From contig JAAFHV010000048.1 of NCBI GenBank assembly GCA_013297655.1, positions 1 to 42,542 of the forward strand: a stretch of 42,542 nt of DNA. Direction: 5' to 3'. Positions 15,371 to 23,645 of the stretch are shown in pieces. Each line of letters begins with the position of its first letter. Within the stretch, counting starts at the first letter, position 1. The stretch comes from Myxococcales bacterium (GTDB lineage: Bacteria > Myxococcota_A > Polyangia > Polyangiales > Polyangiaceae). Below the pieces are notes generated by a model. It was not told the DNA's origin and did no database searches. It saw nothing but the letters and a program-made list of their open reading frames with translations. Position numbers and translations under genes: made by a program.

Positions 15371-16423
15371 TCACTCGAACCTCCACAAAAGCTGCGCGCC
15401 GCCGATCGTGGGGGTGATCGCGACGCGAGGCTGGGGAGGCACGACAGGACCGAGCTTCGCGGCCTGACCGACGGGCACCTTTTCGTCGGGGCTCGCGAGC
15501 ACCAGCGTGAGGCCGCCTGCCGCGAGAACGCCGCCAGCGATGCCGAAGATCGTCGTCATGGTCGCGGAGGTGGAGCCGCGGCTGAGGATCGACTGTGTCG
15601 AGGTGGCGCAGGGGCCGGTCTCGTAGGCAGGGCACGCGGCCTCGAGATCGCTCAACGCGCCTTGACGCACGATAAGGCTGACGCCCGCGGCGACGAGGCT
15701 CGCGGCGCCGACACCGAGCGTGACGTAGCCGGCGATGCGACGTGTGCTCGTGCGCTCGACGTACACGACCTCTTTCGGCTTCGGTTTGATCTTCAGGCGG
15801 AGGCGAATCTCTTTGGATTCTCCGGGGTTGAGCGCGACTTCCTGCTCGACGGGGCCCTCGCCCGCGGCGGCCTCCGCGTGCACCGTATACTTGCCGGGAT
15901 CTTTCTCGAGCACCGTGCCGAGGAGCGCGAGGGGGACCACCTCGCCGTTGATCGTGACCGACGAGCCATCGCCGGCCTGCGCGGGGCCCTCGCCCTCCGG
16001 GCGGGTGACCAGGACCTCCACCTTGAGGCGCGCGACCTTCGGCTCGAGGCGCGTGGCGTTGTCGCGCGCGTCGTTGGACCAACCGTCGTATTTCGTAGGC
16101 TCCTTCGTGACGAGGAGACCGCGCCCGAGCTCCAGCCATGCGCGCCGCGCGGACGCGAAGTGACCGAGCTCTTCTTCGCACTCGGCGACGTTGCGCAAGC
16201 TGCCGAGACGCTGTGGAGCGAGGTTGTTCGCCTTCCGAAACAGCGCCACCGCTCCGCCGCAATCCTTCTTTCCCCGAAGCTCGCGCCCGCGGACGAAGAG
16301 ATCTTGGGCGTCCGAATCGGCGTCTGCCCGCGCCGTGCCCGGCCCGACGAGCAGCACGAGCGCGCCCAAAACGGAGGCGCTAACCAGACGGAACTTATGT
16401 AATTTTCTAGGGGATTGGAGCAT
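15371..16423 (-). CDS. TPR-PEGA-type membrane protein (paralogue 1)
   Basis: The 350-residue protein has a signal peptide (cleavage after ARA), a TPR-like helical region (about 36-125), a PEGA-like strand module around SVTINGEVVPL ... GKYTVHAEAAAGEG (150-215), then two transmembrane segments flanking a short loop with two cysteines (ACPAYETGPC), and a C-terminal tail. Two other proteins in this window (19917-20975 and 39137-40132) share this order. PEGA modules are extracytoplasmic and may bind cell-wall or surface structures. The orientation puts TPR and PEGA outside the membrane. The downstream MopE-like pair starts 28 bp after its stop. Function is unknown. Confidence 0.82.
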   Translation of the reverse strand: MLQSPRKLHKFRLVSASVLGALVLLVGPGTARADADSDAQDLFVRGRELRGKKDCGGAVALFRKANNLAPQRLGSLRNVAECEEELGHFASARRAWLELGRGLLVTKEPTKYDGWSNDARDNATRLEPKVARLKVEVLVTRPEGEGPAQAGDGSSVTINGEVVPLALLGTVLEKDPGKYTVHAEAAAGEGPVEQEVALNPGESKEIRLRLKIKPKPKEVVYVERTSTRRIAGYVTLGVGAASLVAAGVSLIVRQGALSDLEAACPAYETGPCATSTQSILSRGSTSATMTTIFGIAGGVLAAGGLTLVLASPDEKVPVGQAAKLGPVVPPQPRVAITPTIGGAQLLWRFE

Positions 16424-16731
16424 GGGTCGAGCGGTGCTGCCAGGCTCCGAAGAGGGCCCGGATCATCCTCGCGAAGATACAGCGTACGGGCCTCGTTTGG
16501 CCGCGTCCACCTTCGAACGGACGCCATTCGACGAACGCGCCGCATCACGTCGAAGGGATGGTTCGTCCCGATCGAGGGGACACACGTCGCGACCGGGCCC
16601 GACCGCGGGCGGAGAACGACGCGAGAGTGTTGGTCGCCGGCCCGCGCTCGGGGTAGGCTTGAGCCCGGTCTTGCGGCGCGGCGAGTTGCTGCGCGAGACC
16701 CATCGAGGAGCGGCTTCCTGGCCGATACCCC
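16424..16731. other. 308-bp divergent intergenic region
   Basis: It separates the minus-strand TPR-PEGA gene from the plus-strand Cys-repeat lipoprotein gene and must hold both promoters. No convincing gene is seen; the open frames across it are unsupported. A TTGGTC followed 18 bp later by TAGGCT (around 16631-16660) is a weak promoter candidate for the plus-strand gene. Confidence 0.4.
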
Positions 16732-18618
16732 ATGCAAGAACCTAACTTTGCTTCTTCGTCTTTCGGCCGCGTGGTGCGCCTGGTGGCGTCCCTCGTCTTC
16801 ATGCTCTCGCTCGCGTCGGCGGCTACCGTCGGCTGTGGAAGGTCGAGCCTAGAAGACGCCATCACCGACGCGAGCACGCCCGTCACCGACGCGCGGGTCG
16901 ACGCGCGCACGGACGCCGGCACGTGCGGCCCCTCCACGTGCCCGACCGGATGTTGCGATGCGCGCGGTGTCTGCCGTGTCGGCTCGGACGTGCAAGCGTG
17001 CGGATCGCTCGGAGGCAAGTGCAATGACTGCATCGCCTCTGGCCTCGACGTCTGCGATTCGTCGCGGAAGGTCTGCGGCAAGCGCGTCCCCGAGTGCAAC
17101 GCGACGAGCTGCGCGACCGGCTGCTGCGTGACGAGCGGCACCACCGGCGTCTGCCTCTCGGGCACCGACGCCTCGGCGTGCGGGACCAGCGGCGCCGCTT
17201 GCACGAACTGCGCGACGTCGGGCCAAGCATGCGACGCGCGCCTTCGTACGTGCAGCACCTCCAAGAAATGCGACGCCACCAACTGCAACGGATGCTGCGT
17301 GGGCGACCTCTGCCTGCCGGGCACCGACGGCTCGGCGTGCGGCAACAAGGGCGCGGCGTGCTCGAGCTGCACTGCCCAAGGCACCACGTGCGGTCCGGTC
17401 GCCGGCGGCGGCGGCCAGTGCCAGGGCATCGGTCGTTGTGGCCCGCAGAACTGCGGGGGCTGCTGCGACGCGGCCGGTATCTGCACCGAGGGCATCGACA
17501 GCACCTCGTGCGGTCGTGGCGGCGAGAGCTGCAACGACTGCACCGGGAGCAGCCGCGTATGTGCCCCGCGTGATCAACCGAACGGCCGCACCTGCATCGA
17601 CCCGCCGCCGTGCGGCCCGGCGAACTGCGCCGGCTGCTGCATCGGCAACGTGTGCACGATGGGCGCACAAGACACCGCGTGCGGCCGTAACGGCGTGCAA
17701 TGCACCAACTGCGCGGGCGCGAACCAGACTTGCGGCGCGACCGGCACCTGCACCGGCGCCGTAACGTGTGGCCCGGCAAATTGCCGCGGCTGCTGCGACG
17801 GAAACACCTGCGTCGGCGGAAACGATCCCGCCGCGTGCGGCGCGAACGGCGTCGCGTGCCGCGCGTGCGGCGTCGGCGGAACGTGCACCACCGGCACGTG
17901 CGCGAACCCGGCCTGCAGCGCCGCGAACTGCCCTGGTTGCTGCCAGGGGGACCGCTGCCTCGCGGGCTTCACGAACCGCTCGTGCGGCTCGAACGGCGCG
18001 GCCTGCGCCGACTGCTTCGCGACGAGCACCACGTGCAATACGCTCGCGAACCCGCGCGCGTGCGGCGTGCCCTCCACGTGCCCAGCCAACTACGGCGCAT
18101 GCCCCGCCGCGGTCACGCAGCCGGTGCTCCCCCAGAACACCAACGTGTGCTCCACCGCGTCGCTCCAAAACGCGCAGGCCGCGTGCAGCGGCGCCGGCGG
18201 TCACGACAGCGTGCAGTGCAATGCGTTCTTCGCGTTCCTCGCGGCGGTCGAGCCGGCCTGCGGCACGTGCCTCTCGAACTTCAAGAGCGACTTCTTCGAC
18301 CCGAACTTCCCCACGTTCGGCAAGGGCCTTTCGGCGTGCGTCGCGCCGTTCGTCTCGACCACGTGCCGTCGCAGCCTCGGCTGCTCGCAAGACTGCATGG
18401 AGACGAGCTGCACGCAGTGCCCGCTCGGAGCAGGTCCCCAGTGCCGCGCCGGTGTCACGCAGCCGGCGGGGCAATGCTCCACCGCGTCCACCCAAGCTGC
18501 CACTTGCGGTGGCCTCGCGCTGCTCTCCGGGCCCGCCACGCTCTGCAGCCCGCAGGCGTACGGGTTCGACTACGGCGCTTGGCTCAGCACCGTCGGCGCT
18601 CGTTTCTGCGGCCCCTGA
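16732..18618 (+). CDS. Cysteine-repeat lipoprotein with seven 9-Cys modules
   Basis: The 628-residue product starts with a secretion signal ending in a lipobox-like TVGC (Cys35), then an Asp/Thr/Ala linker. Residues about 65-445 are seven tandem modules of roughly 45-55 residues. The consensus is C-x4-C-x2-CC-x4-C-x8-C-x6-C-x2-C-x6-C (nine cysteines), with the fixed start CGPxNCxGCC in several modules. A different Cys-rich domain (about 450-628) ends the protein. Such proteins must be oxidised after export, so the location is outside the inner membrane, probably the cell surface. The odd Cys number per module implies bonds between modules or a free thiol in each. A clean terminator follows. 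I cannot name a family. Confidence 0.85.
   Translation: MQEPNFASSSFGRVVRLVASLVFMLSLASAATVGCGRSSLEDAITDASTPVTDARVDARTDAGTCGPSTCPTGCCDARGVCRVGSDVQACGSLGGKCNDCIASGLDVCDSSRKVCGKRVPECNATSCATGCCVTSGTTGVCLSGTDASACGTSGAACTNCATSGQACDARLRTCSTSKKCDATNCNGCCVGDLCLPGTDGSACGNKGAACSSCTAQGTTCGPVAGGGGQCQGIGRCGPQNCGGCCDAAGICTEGIDSTSCGRGGESCNDCTGSSRVCAPRDQPNGRTCIDPPPCGPANCAGCCIGNVCTMGAQDTACGRNGVQCTNCAGANQTCGATGTCTGAVTCGPANCRGCCDGNTCVGGNDPAACGANGVACRACGVGGTCTTGTCANPACSAANCPGCCQGDRCLAGFTNRSCGSNGAACADCFATSTTCNTLANPRACGVPSTCPANYGACPAAVTQPVLPQNTNVCSTASLQNAQAACSGAGGHDSVQCNAFFAFLAAVEPACGTCLSNFKSDFFDPNFPTFGKGLSACVAPFVSTTCRRSLGCSQDCMETSCTQCPLGAGPQCRAGVTQPAGQCSTASTQAATCGGLALLSGPATLCSPQAYGFDYGAWLSTVGARFCGP
16924..18066 (+). 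repeat. Seven tandem protein-coding repeats (Cys modules)
   Basis: Each unit is about 140-170 bp and starts with codons for C-G/D-x-x-x-C-x-G-C-C. Copies five and six are the most alike. Unequal crossing-over could change the copy number between strains. Confidence 0.8.
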
Positions 18619-18639
18619 TCGACGCCTGAAACGAACCGC

Positions 18640-18677
18640 GGCCCGTGCTCCTCGCGAGCGCGGGCCCGTCGCTTTTG
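18640..18677 (+). terminator. Terminator after the Cys-repeat lipoprotein gene
   Basis: Arms GGCCCGTGCTC (18640-18650) and GAGCGCGGGCC (18656-18666) pair over 11 bp with one G-U and a 5-nt loop. TTTT follows at 18673-18676. It lies 22 bp past the stop. Confidence 0.7.
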
Positions 18678-18780
18678 TGGCCATCGGCCCCACGGCTTCG
18701 CGTCCGTGCGCGCGATGCACGCGACGGAGTTCGCCGCTCGCGCGACGCTTGTGCCTAAATAGCCGGAACCGTTTGAAAAT

Positions 18781-19920
18781 TCAGGGTTTGGTGTCGGAGC
18801 AATAAGCCACCTGACGGCCGTCGATCGTGGCCGTCTTGCATGTCCCGCGTCCGACGCAGGAGAGGCGGTAGCTTACCCCCCGCACGCACGAGACGAGCTC
18901 GCTGCCAGCGCACTCTTCCCCGTCCACGCAGGCTTGGCCTGCGAGAGGGTCGGCTTGGCAGAGATCGATGGGGTCGGCGAAGCCCGGGCTGTCGACGCAT
19001 ATCGCGTTCAGCGCCGCGCACGCGACGCGCTCTTCTTTGCCTCCGATGCATGCCCTCGCGACGGCGCCGTCGCAGACCGCGCCGCTCGCGCGAGCGCACG
19101 CAACGCCGCTTGGGACGCATGCGGGGCCTTCGCTCGCTTCCGCGCACTTGCCGCCGCCGCGATCGTCGCAGCGGTAGCCGACGTCGACCGCGCCGTCGAC
19201 GTCGGCGGGGAAGATGCAGCGGACGACGGCAGGCCCGGCGCACTGAGCGCCCGCGCTACAGCTGCGCTGCGCCGCGCCCACGCATTTCGTGACGTAAGGA
19301 TCGATCTGGATGCACGACTGGCCCTGCGCCGCGCACGACTCGCCCGGGGGCCGCGTGAGGGTCTCGACCGGGCACGAGGTGCGCGCCTTGTTTCCCGAGC
19401 CGCAAGCGGTCGCGACGTTGCCGCCGCCGGGGCACCCGCGCTGGGGCTCGTCCGGGTACACGCAGGACTGCACCGCGCCGCACGTGCGCGCGGACGCCAT
19501 GCACGCCCAAAAGGCGTAGCGGACCGACCCCTTGACGAGCTTACGGTTGGCGAACGACGTGCAGTCGTAGGCTTGCATCGCGTCGCGGAAGCACGCCCCG
19601 AAGGCGCTACCGCCAAGGCCGTGCTCGCAGGTAGAGAGCGCGGCGCACGTCTCGATCGCGCGGGTCTTCGCGGCGGCGGTGGTGGGGGAGCAGATCTCGG
19701 GCAGGCTCGCGTCGGTCCCCGTGTCCGATTCGGGCAGGGCGGTGTCCGCGCCGGCGTCGGTCGGGGCGGTGACTCCCGCTTCGCCGCAGCCTTGGGCGTT
19801 GCCCTCGATGTCACAAAGCGTGAGCGCGTCGGTGGAGTGGAAAATATCGACGCACGCGACGACTCCGCAAGTCGCGATCACGGCAGAAAATGCGGTCAGC
19901 GTGCGACCGAAGCGGCTCAT
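18781..19920 (-). CDS. Cysteine-rich surface lipoprotein
   Basis: The 379-residue product has a lipoprotein signal (MSRFGRTLTAFSAVIATCGVVAC; lipid-anchor Cys about 23-24), an acidic Asp/Thr/Ala linker, and about 36 cysteines spread over the rest. Motifs such as ETCAALSTCEHGLGGSAFGAC and YAFWACMASARTCGAVQSC recur in myxobacterial secreted proteins. The last part has several short units of the type C-x-G-x-x-x-C-x(8)-C. The ATG at 19920 overlaps the stop of the upstream TPR-PEGA gene as ATGA, so the two are translationally coupled. That supports a physical partnership in the envelope. The frame is open further upstream, but only inside the neighbouring gene. Confidence 0.8.
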   Translation of the reverse strand: MSRFGRTLTAFSAVIATCGVVACVDIFHSTDALTLCDIEGNAQGCGEAGVTAPTDAGADTALPESDTGTDASLPEICSPTTAAAKTRAIETCAALSTCEHGLGGSAFGACFRDAMQAYDCTSFANRKLVKGSVRYAFWACMASARTCGAVQSCVYPDEPQRGCPGGGNVATACGSGNKARTSCPVETLTRPPGESCAAQGQSCIQIDPYVTKCVGAAQRSCSAGAQCAGPAVVRCIFPADVDGAVDVGYRCDDRGGGKCAEASEGPACVPSGVACARASGAVCDGAVARACIGGKEERVACAALNAICVDSPGFADPIDLCQADPLAGQACVDGEECAGSELVSCVRGVSYRLSCVGRGTCKTATIDGRQVAYCSDTKP

Positions 19921-20975
19921 GGCAATGCTCCTCGAAAACCAAACGTGCCTGCCGAGGGACCGATCGCCACCTCGGGGGTGAGGCCGAGCGGAAACATGGG
20001 GGAGGGCCGCGCCGACGCGCTCTTGCTCGGCGACGCGGTCGCGAAGAGCACCACCGCCGTCACGAGGCTCGCGCCCGCCGCGCCGAAGCCGACGAGCGCG
20101 ATCGTGTCCCACGTGCGCACGGGGCCCTTCAGCTCGTCGCAGCCCGCGACATTCAGCGTGAGGCACTGCGTGAGCAAGGTGTCCTGTTTGGCGCCCGCGA
20201 CGAAGTACGAAGCGACACCGAGGCCGAGGAACGCTCCCGTCGCCACGCTCGCGATCACGGCTCCCGTGTAGTTTGCATGTTTCGGCGCGCTGTCGGGAGG
20301 GGGTGTCACTGGCGCCGTCGGCCCCTCTGCGGCGGGCACGGGCGCGGGCGCGGGCTCGGCGGCTTTGGGCGCGGCCACGATCGCGACGACCGCGGGCCCC
20401 GCTTTTTCGAGTACGACGCGGACCTCTTGCACGGCCCCCTCGCGGGTGTCGACGTTGGACTGGAAGGGCCGCATTCCAGCGGCGGTGGCGGCGACCTTGT
20501 GCGCACCCGGCGCGATGCGCTTCTCGACGCCGAGGTCTGCCTCCGGGAGCGGTCGATCGTCGACCGTCACGTGGAGGTCTTGCGCGTCCTTCGGGGCGAG
20601 GACGAGGAGCCGCGCGAGCTTCGGGGTGAGCGCGGCGAGGCGATTCTCCGATTCTTTCACGACCTCGGGTTTGTTCTCCGACTTTGCCATCGCCGCGGCG
20701 CGCTCGTAGTCGCTCGCGGCGTCGAGGCCGCGACCGAGCTTCTCCTTGCAGAACCCGATGTGGAAGGCGACGCCGCTGGTGGGCTTGAGCTTCTCGAGCT
20801 CCTCGAACTTCTTGAGGGCTTCGCCGTACTGCGCGGCAAGCTCGTCGGCGCGGCCCTTGTCGAAGAGCTGTTTGGCGCGCGCGAGATCTTTCACCGACGG
20901 CTGAGAGAGGGCGGCCGATGGGAGTGCGAGGACGAAGCTCGCGAGAAGCGCGAGGGCGGCATGTTTGGAGCGCAT
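19917..20975 (-). CDS. TPR-PEGA-type membrane protein (paralogue 2)
   Basis: The 352-residue product has a signal peptide (cleavage after the ALS of LPSAALS), TPR-like helices (about 30-120), a PEGA-like module around DLHVTVDDRPLPEADLG and a Pro/Ala-rich linker. Two transmembrane helices flank a loop with two Cys (QCLTLNVAGC), followed by a short tail. The order matches the proteins at 15371 and 39137, though sequences differ. The ATG at 20975 begins the signal; an in-frame start at 21011 would add 12 residues. It is the upstream member of a coupled pair with the Cys-rich lipoprotein. The function is unknown; TPR-PEGA proteins often serve as envelope scaffolds. Confidence 0.82.
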   Translation of the reverse strand: MRSKHAALALLASFVLALPSAALSQPSVKDLARAKQLFDKGRADELAAQYGEALKKFEELEKLKPTSGVAFHIGFCKEKLGRGLDAASDYERAAAMAKSENKPEVVKESENRLAALTPKLARLLVLAPKDAQDLHVTVDDRPLPEADLGVEKRIAPGAHKVAATAAGMRPFQSNVDTREGAVQEVRVVLEKAGPAVVAIVAAPKAAEPAPAPVPAAEGPTAPVTPPPDSAPKHANYTGAVIASVATGAFLGLGVASYFVAGAKQDTLLTQCLTLNVAGCDELKGPVRTWDTIALVGFGAAGASLVTAVVLFATASPSKSASARPSPMFPLGLTPEVAIGPSAGTFGFRGALP

Positions 20976-21112
20976 GTCTCGAGATCCTGGGGCGAAGAGA
21001 AGCCTCGCCACTCTAGCCGAACGGCGCCGCGGCCAAACCGTTTTGTGCGCTCATGAATCGCGCCAAAGTTGGCGTAGTTGCACGGGAATCCCGACCGCGG
21101 GGGCCGCGCCCG

Positions 21113-21778
21113 TCACTCGGGAGCGGTTTGCGGGGAGACGAGCTCCGGCCAGGCCGAGAACGCGCGTTCGATCGCGGCGCGGGTGCGAGCCGGCTCGCGC
21201 GCGTCCGGGCGTTGCGGCAAGATCCCCGGGATCGCACCACCGTCGCGCGGCGGAGGTGCTCCCGCGTCGCGCGGCGTGGGCAGCCCCGCGTCGCGCGGAG
21301 TCGGCCCACCACCACCACCACCGCCGAGACCGCCGAGCCCCGAGAGGATGTCGGTGCAGTCCTCGCCGCACTTGCCGGTGACGCACTGGAGGATCCCGAG
21401 GAGCTGGATCGCGCCCTTCGGAGAGCTCTGCGCGCACTTCAGGATGCAGCCGCTGTCGATGCCCCCGGTGCACTCCGAGAGCACACATTGGAACGCCGCT
21501 TGGCAGGACGGATCGGTCACGCACGAGAGGATCGGCTCGCCGCACTCCCCAATGAGACAGATGCCACAATCGACGATCGGGGGGAGGTCCGGGCCGGTGG
21601 GCTTCGGCGGCGCGGCGTCCGGGATCGTGGTCGTCGTCGGCACGGGGGCCTGCGCGTCCGGTGTCGTTCCGGTCGGCGAGTCGACTCCGTCGAGGGGGCC
21701 GCGGCTCCCGCAGGCCGCCGCCGCGATGCTCACGAATCCGAGCGCAAAAAGACCCTGAGAACGACGAAGCGAAGGCAT
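21113..21778 (-). CDS. Small cysteine-rich lipoprotein with PRDAG repeats
   Basis: The 221-residue protein starts with a lipoprotein signal (lipobox AAAC, Cys23), then a Thr/Pro linker and a compact region with about 13 cysteines (residues 71-141), including CGICLIGECGEPILSC and CQAAFQCVLSEC. A seven-glycine run and three tandem P-R-D-(A/G)-G repeats follow, then a Pro/Arg-rich tail. It lies 138 bp upstream of the TPR-PEGA gene, on the same strand. A TAAGCT hexamer lies 6 bp before the ATG. No enzyme motif is seen; a surface or extracellular role is inferred. Confidence 0.78.
   Translation of the reverse strand: MPSLRRSQGLFALGFVSIAAAACGSRGPLDGVDSPTGTTPDAQAPVPTTTTIPDAAPPKPTGPDLPPIVDCGICLIGECGEPILSCVTDPSCQAAFQCVLSECTGGIDSGCILKCAQSSPKGAIQLLGILQCVTGKCGEDCTDILSGLGGLGGGGGGGPTPRDAGLPTPRDAGAPPPRDGGAIPGILPQRPDAREPARTRAAIERAFSAWPELVSPQTAPE
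21236..21304 (-). repeat. Three tandem PRDAG-coding repeats
   Basis: Three near-identical units built around CGCGTCGCGCGG code TPRDAGLP, TPRDAGAP and PPRDGGA. They are a low-complexity spacer after the Cys-rich domain and could vary in copy number. Confidence 0.6.
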
Positions 21779-21784
21779 GGCGGG

Positions 21785-21790
21785 AGCTTA
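21785..21790 (-). promoter_or_regulatory. TANNNT -10 hexamer for the small Cys-rich lipoprotein gene
   Basis: TAAGCT (in TGCTAAGCT) lies 6 bp before the ATG at 21778, with no Shine-Dalgarno, consistent with leaderless transcription. Confidence 0.4.
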
Positions 21791-21839
21791 GCAAAGGCCC
21801 CGTTCCCCCGCTCGTCGGAACGAAGAATCGCGGGGTTAG

Positions 21840-21859
21840 CGAAAAGGTTAATCTTTTCG
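21840..21859. promoter_or_regulatory. AT-rich palindrome between divergent secreted-protein genes
   Basis: CGAAAAG and CTTTTCG form perfect 7-bp arms around GTTAAT. The site lies between the minus-strand Cys-rich lipoprotein and the plus-strand protease gene, 61 bp from the first and 154 bp from the second start codon. An operator for either gene is plausible. The hairpin has a T-rich right arm, but there is no gene end here for a terminator. Confidence 0.35.
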
Positions 21860-22013
21860 ATAGCGATGATCGGGATGGTCGCCGTCTACGTCTGAGGTAA
21901 GCGCGTTTCCCGAGAGGCCGCTCTCGGAGCGCTCACACAATCGGCCAAGACGTGCGAAATTCGTCGAGGGGCTACGTCGTCCAACCCTACGGGGCCCCCC
22001 AGGAGTGGCGTCG

Positions 22014-23525
22014 ATGACGAGAACGATGCGTGTGGCGTGTGTTCCGATGGTGGTCCTCGCGCTCCTTGGCCTCGCGGCCTGCCGCAAGAGGGCGCCGAGC
22101 GATTCGGGCAAAGAGTCGAAGTCGAAGACCTCCGCCAAAGTCACCGATCCGGACGACGAGGACGAGAACGGCGATCCCGACGAGGACGACTCCGTCGCGC
22201 CGGCGGCGGTGTCGGAGCTGACCGACGCGGAAGAAACACGCCTGGCCACGCTCGCGCTGCTCGCGAAGGACATGCCCGATCCCATCGCGGCGGCGAAGAA
22301 GAACGGCCCGCCGAAGGTCGAGCTCAAGAAAGACCCCCGCGGTAGCTGCGGCGAGATTCGAATCGGCGGGCAAGCGTACAAGCTCGACTGCGATACCGAG
22401 GGCTACGGCGAGGTCAAGGGCGCGGGGGTTCCGTTGATCGACGAAGACGAGATTGGCGCCTCGTCGGCCCCCACCAAGCTCCCCGATGTCGTCGACTTCC
22501 GCACCAAAAACCAGGTCGGCCCCGTGATCGATCAGGGCGGCTCGCTGAGCTGCACCGCGGTTTCGCTCGCCCACGTCGTGAACCACGAGATCGCCCTCCG
22601 CACGGGCAAGCCCGGCGCCGTCTCCGCGATGCAGATGTGGGGGCGCTACGCGAACCCGAGCATGGACGAGGCGATCAAAAAGAACGAGGGAAAGGGCATC
22701 GCCCCCGCCGCGCTCCTCCCGTACGACTGGCGCACGGCAGACAAGTGGGACAAGACGAGCCCTCCGTCCCCGAGCACCTTCACGAAGCTCGACGGGCAGG
22801 CGGTCGCCGACGTGATCGACGTGGTCAAGCTCAACCCGAAGAGCGTCAAAGGAACCCTCGCGCAGGGGCACGCGGTCTGGTTCGCGATTCACGGAGCGCA
22901 CGGTCTCCAAAAGACCGAGGGCTCTCCCGGTGGGCCGCAGGTGGTCCCCGCCTACGACTATCAGACCATGCCGAGCTCGCAGCGCATGGGTCACGCGATG
23001 GCGCTCATGGGCTACCGCGTGAAGGACGGCAAGACCTACTACTTGCTGCAAAATAGCTGGGGCACGGGCTACGGCGAGAAGGGCTACGCCTACCTCGACG
23101 AGACCACGTTCATGAAGAACGTGAAGTATGCCTACTCGGTCGAGGTCGTCCCGAAGGGCTCGAAGGCGAAGACGAACGCCGGCGTCGGCGCGACGAAGTG
23201 CACCCCCGGGCACCTGCCCGATGCTCAGACCGGGAAGTGCGCGCTCAAGTGCGCCGACGGGAGCGCGCGCAACGGCAATGTGTGCGCCGCGGCCTCGACC
23301 GCGTGCGGCGCCGGCATGGTGAACGTGAACGGTCGCTGCGTGAGGGCCGCGCCGACCCTCAAGACCAAGAAAGACGGCATCGCGGCGAACTGCGTTCCCG
23401 GCGGGTGCGCCTACGCGATCGACAAAGGCGCGTTCGGTTGCACCCGCGTGGGTGGTTGCGTGATCACGTGCGCTGCCCCGACGTTCAAGCTGGTTCGGAA
23501 CGGAACGAAGCTCACCTGCAACTGA
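22014..23525 (+). CDS. Papain-like (C1) cysteine protease lipoprotein
   Basis: The 503-residue product begins with a lipoprotein signal (LLGLAAC, Cys23) and a highly acidic linker (45-60). A papain-type domain follows: DFRTKNQVGPVIDQGGSLSC, in which Gln174 would form the oxyanion hole and Cys180 is the nucleophile; His327 in GHAMALMGY; and Asn347 in LQNSWGTGYGEKGYAYL. All triad residues are present, although the usual CGSCW is replaced by GSLSCT. A Cys-rich tail (about 385-503, roughly 14 Cys) follows. An AGGAG site 8 bp before the ATG at 22014 sets the start. C1 proteases are uncommon in bacteria; this one is probably surface-anchored and disulphide-stabilised. It is divergent from the Cys-rich lipoprotein genes, which could be its partners or substrates. 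Confidence 0.88.
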   Translation: MTRTMRVACVPMVVLALLGLAACRKRAPSDSGKESKSKTSAKVTDPDDEDENGDPDEDDSVAPAAVSELTDAEETRLATLALLAKDMPDPIAAAKKNGPPKVELKKDPRGSCGEIRIGGQAYKLDCDTEGYGEVKGAGVPLIDEDEIGASSAPTKLPDVVDFRTKNQVGPVIDQGGSLSCTAVSLAHVVNHEIALRTGKPGAVSAMQMWGRYANPSMDEAIKKNEGKGIAPAALLPYDWRTADKWDKTSPPSPSTFTKLDGQAVADVIDVVKLNPKSVKGTLAQGHAVWFAIHGAHGLQKTEGSPGGPQVVPAYDYQTMPSSQRMGHAMALMGYRVKDGKTYYLLQNSWGTGYGEKGYAYLDETTFMKNVKYAYSVEVVPKGSKAKTNAGVGATKCTPGHLPDAQTGKCALKCADGSARNGNVCAAASTACGAGMVNVNGRCVRAAPTLKTKKDGIAANCVPGGCAYAIDKGAFGCTRVGGCVITCAAPTFKLVRNGTKLTCN

Positions 23526-23632
23526 CCTCGTGCGCGGAAGCGCCTCGCCCTCTGCCGCGCCACGTGCGGCGGGGGGCGTTCGTCTGTTCCCGCCGCTCGA
23601 AATCCCGCGCCACGATCTCGCGTCTGGCGCGG

Positions 23633-23638
23633 TATAAC
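23633..23638 (+). promoter_or_regulatory. -10 hexamer for panC
   Basis: TATAAC is 5/6 of the sigma-70 consensus and lies 7 bp before the ATG of panC. There is no Shine-Dalgarno, so the mRNA is probably leaderless. No convincing -35 is seen. Confidence 0.5.
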
Positions 23639-23645
23639 GGCGCGC

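Noticed and set aside
16849-18720. 623-codon minus-strand frame opposite the Cys-repeat gene
   Set aside because: The Ala/Arg-rich translation mirrors the repeat of the sense strand; the sense frame has a signal peptide, Cys modules and a terminator.
23526-23645. Possible hairpin terminator after the protease gene
   Set aside because: A weak GC stem can be drawn, but no T-run follows and the pairing is imperfect.
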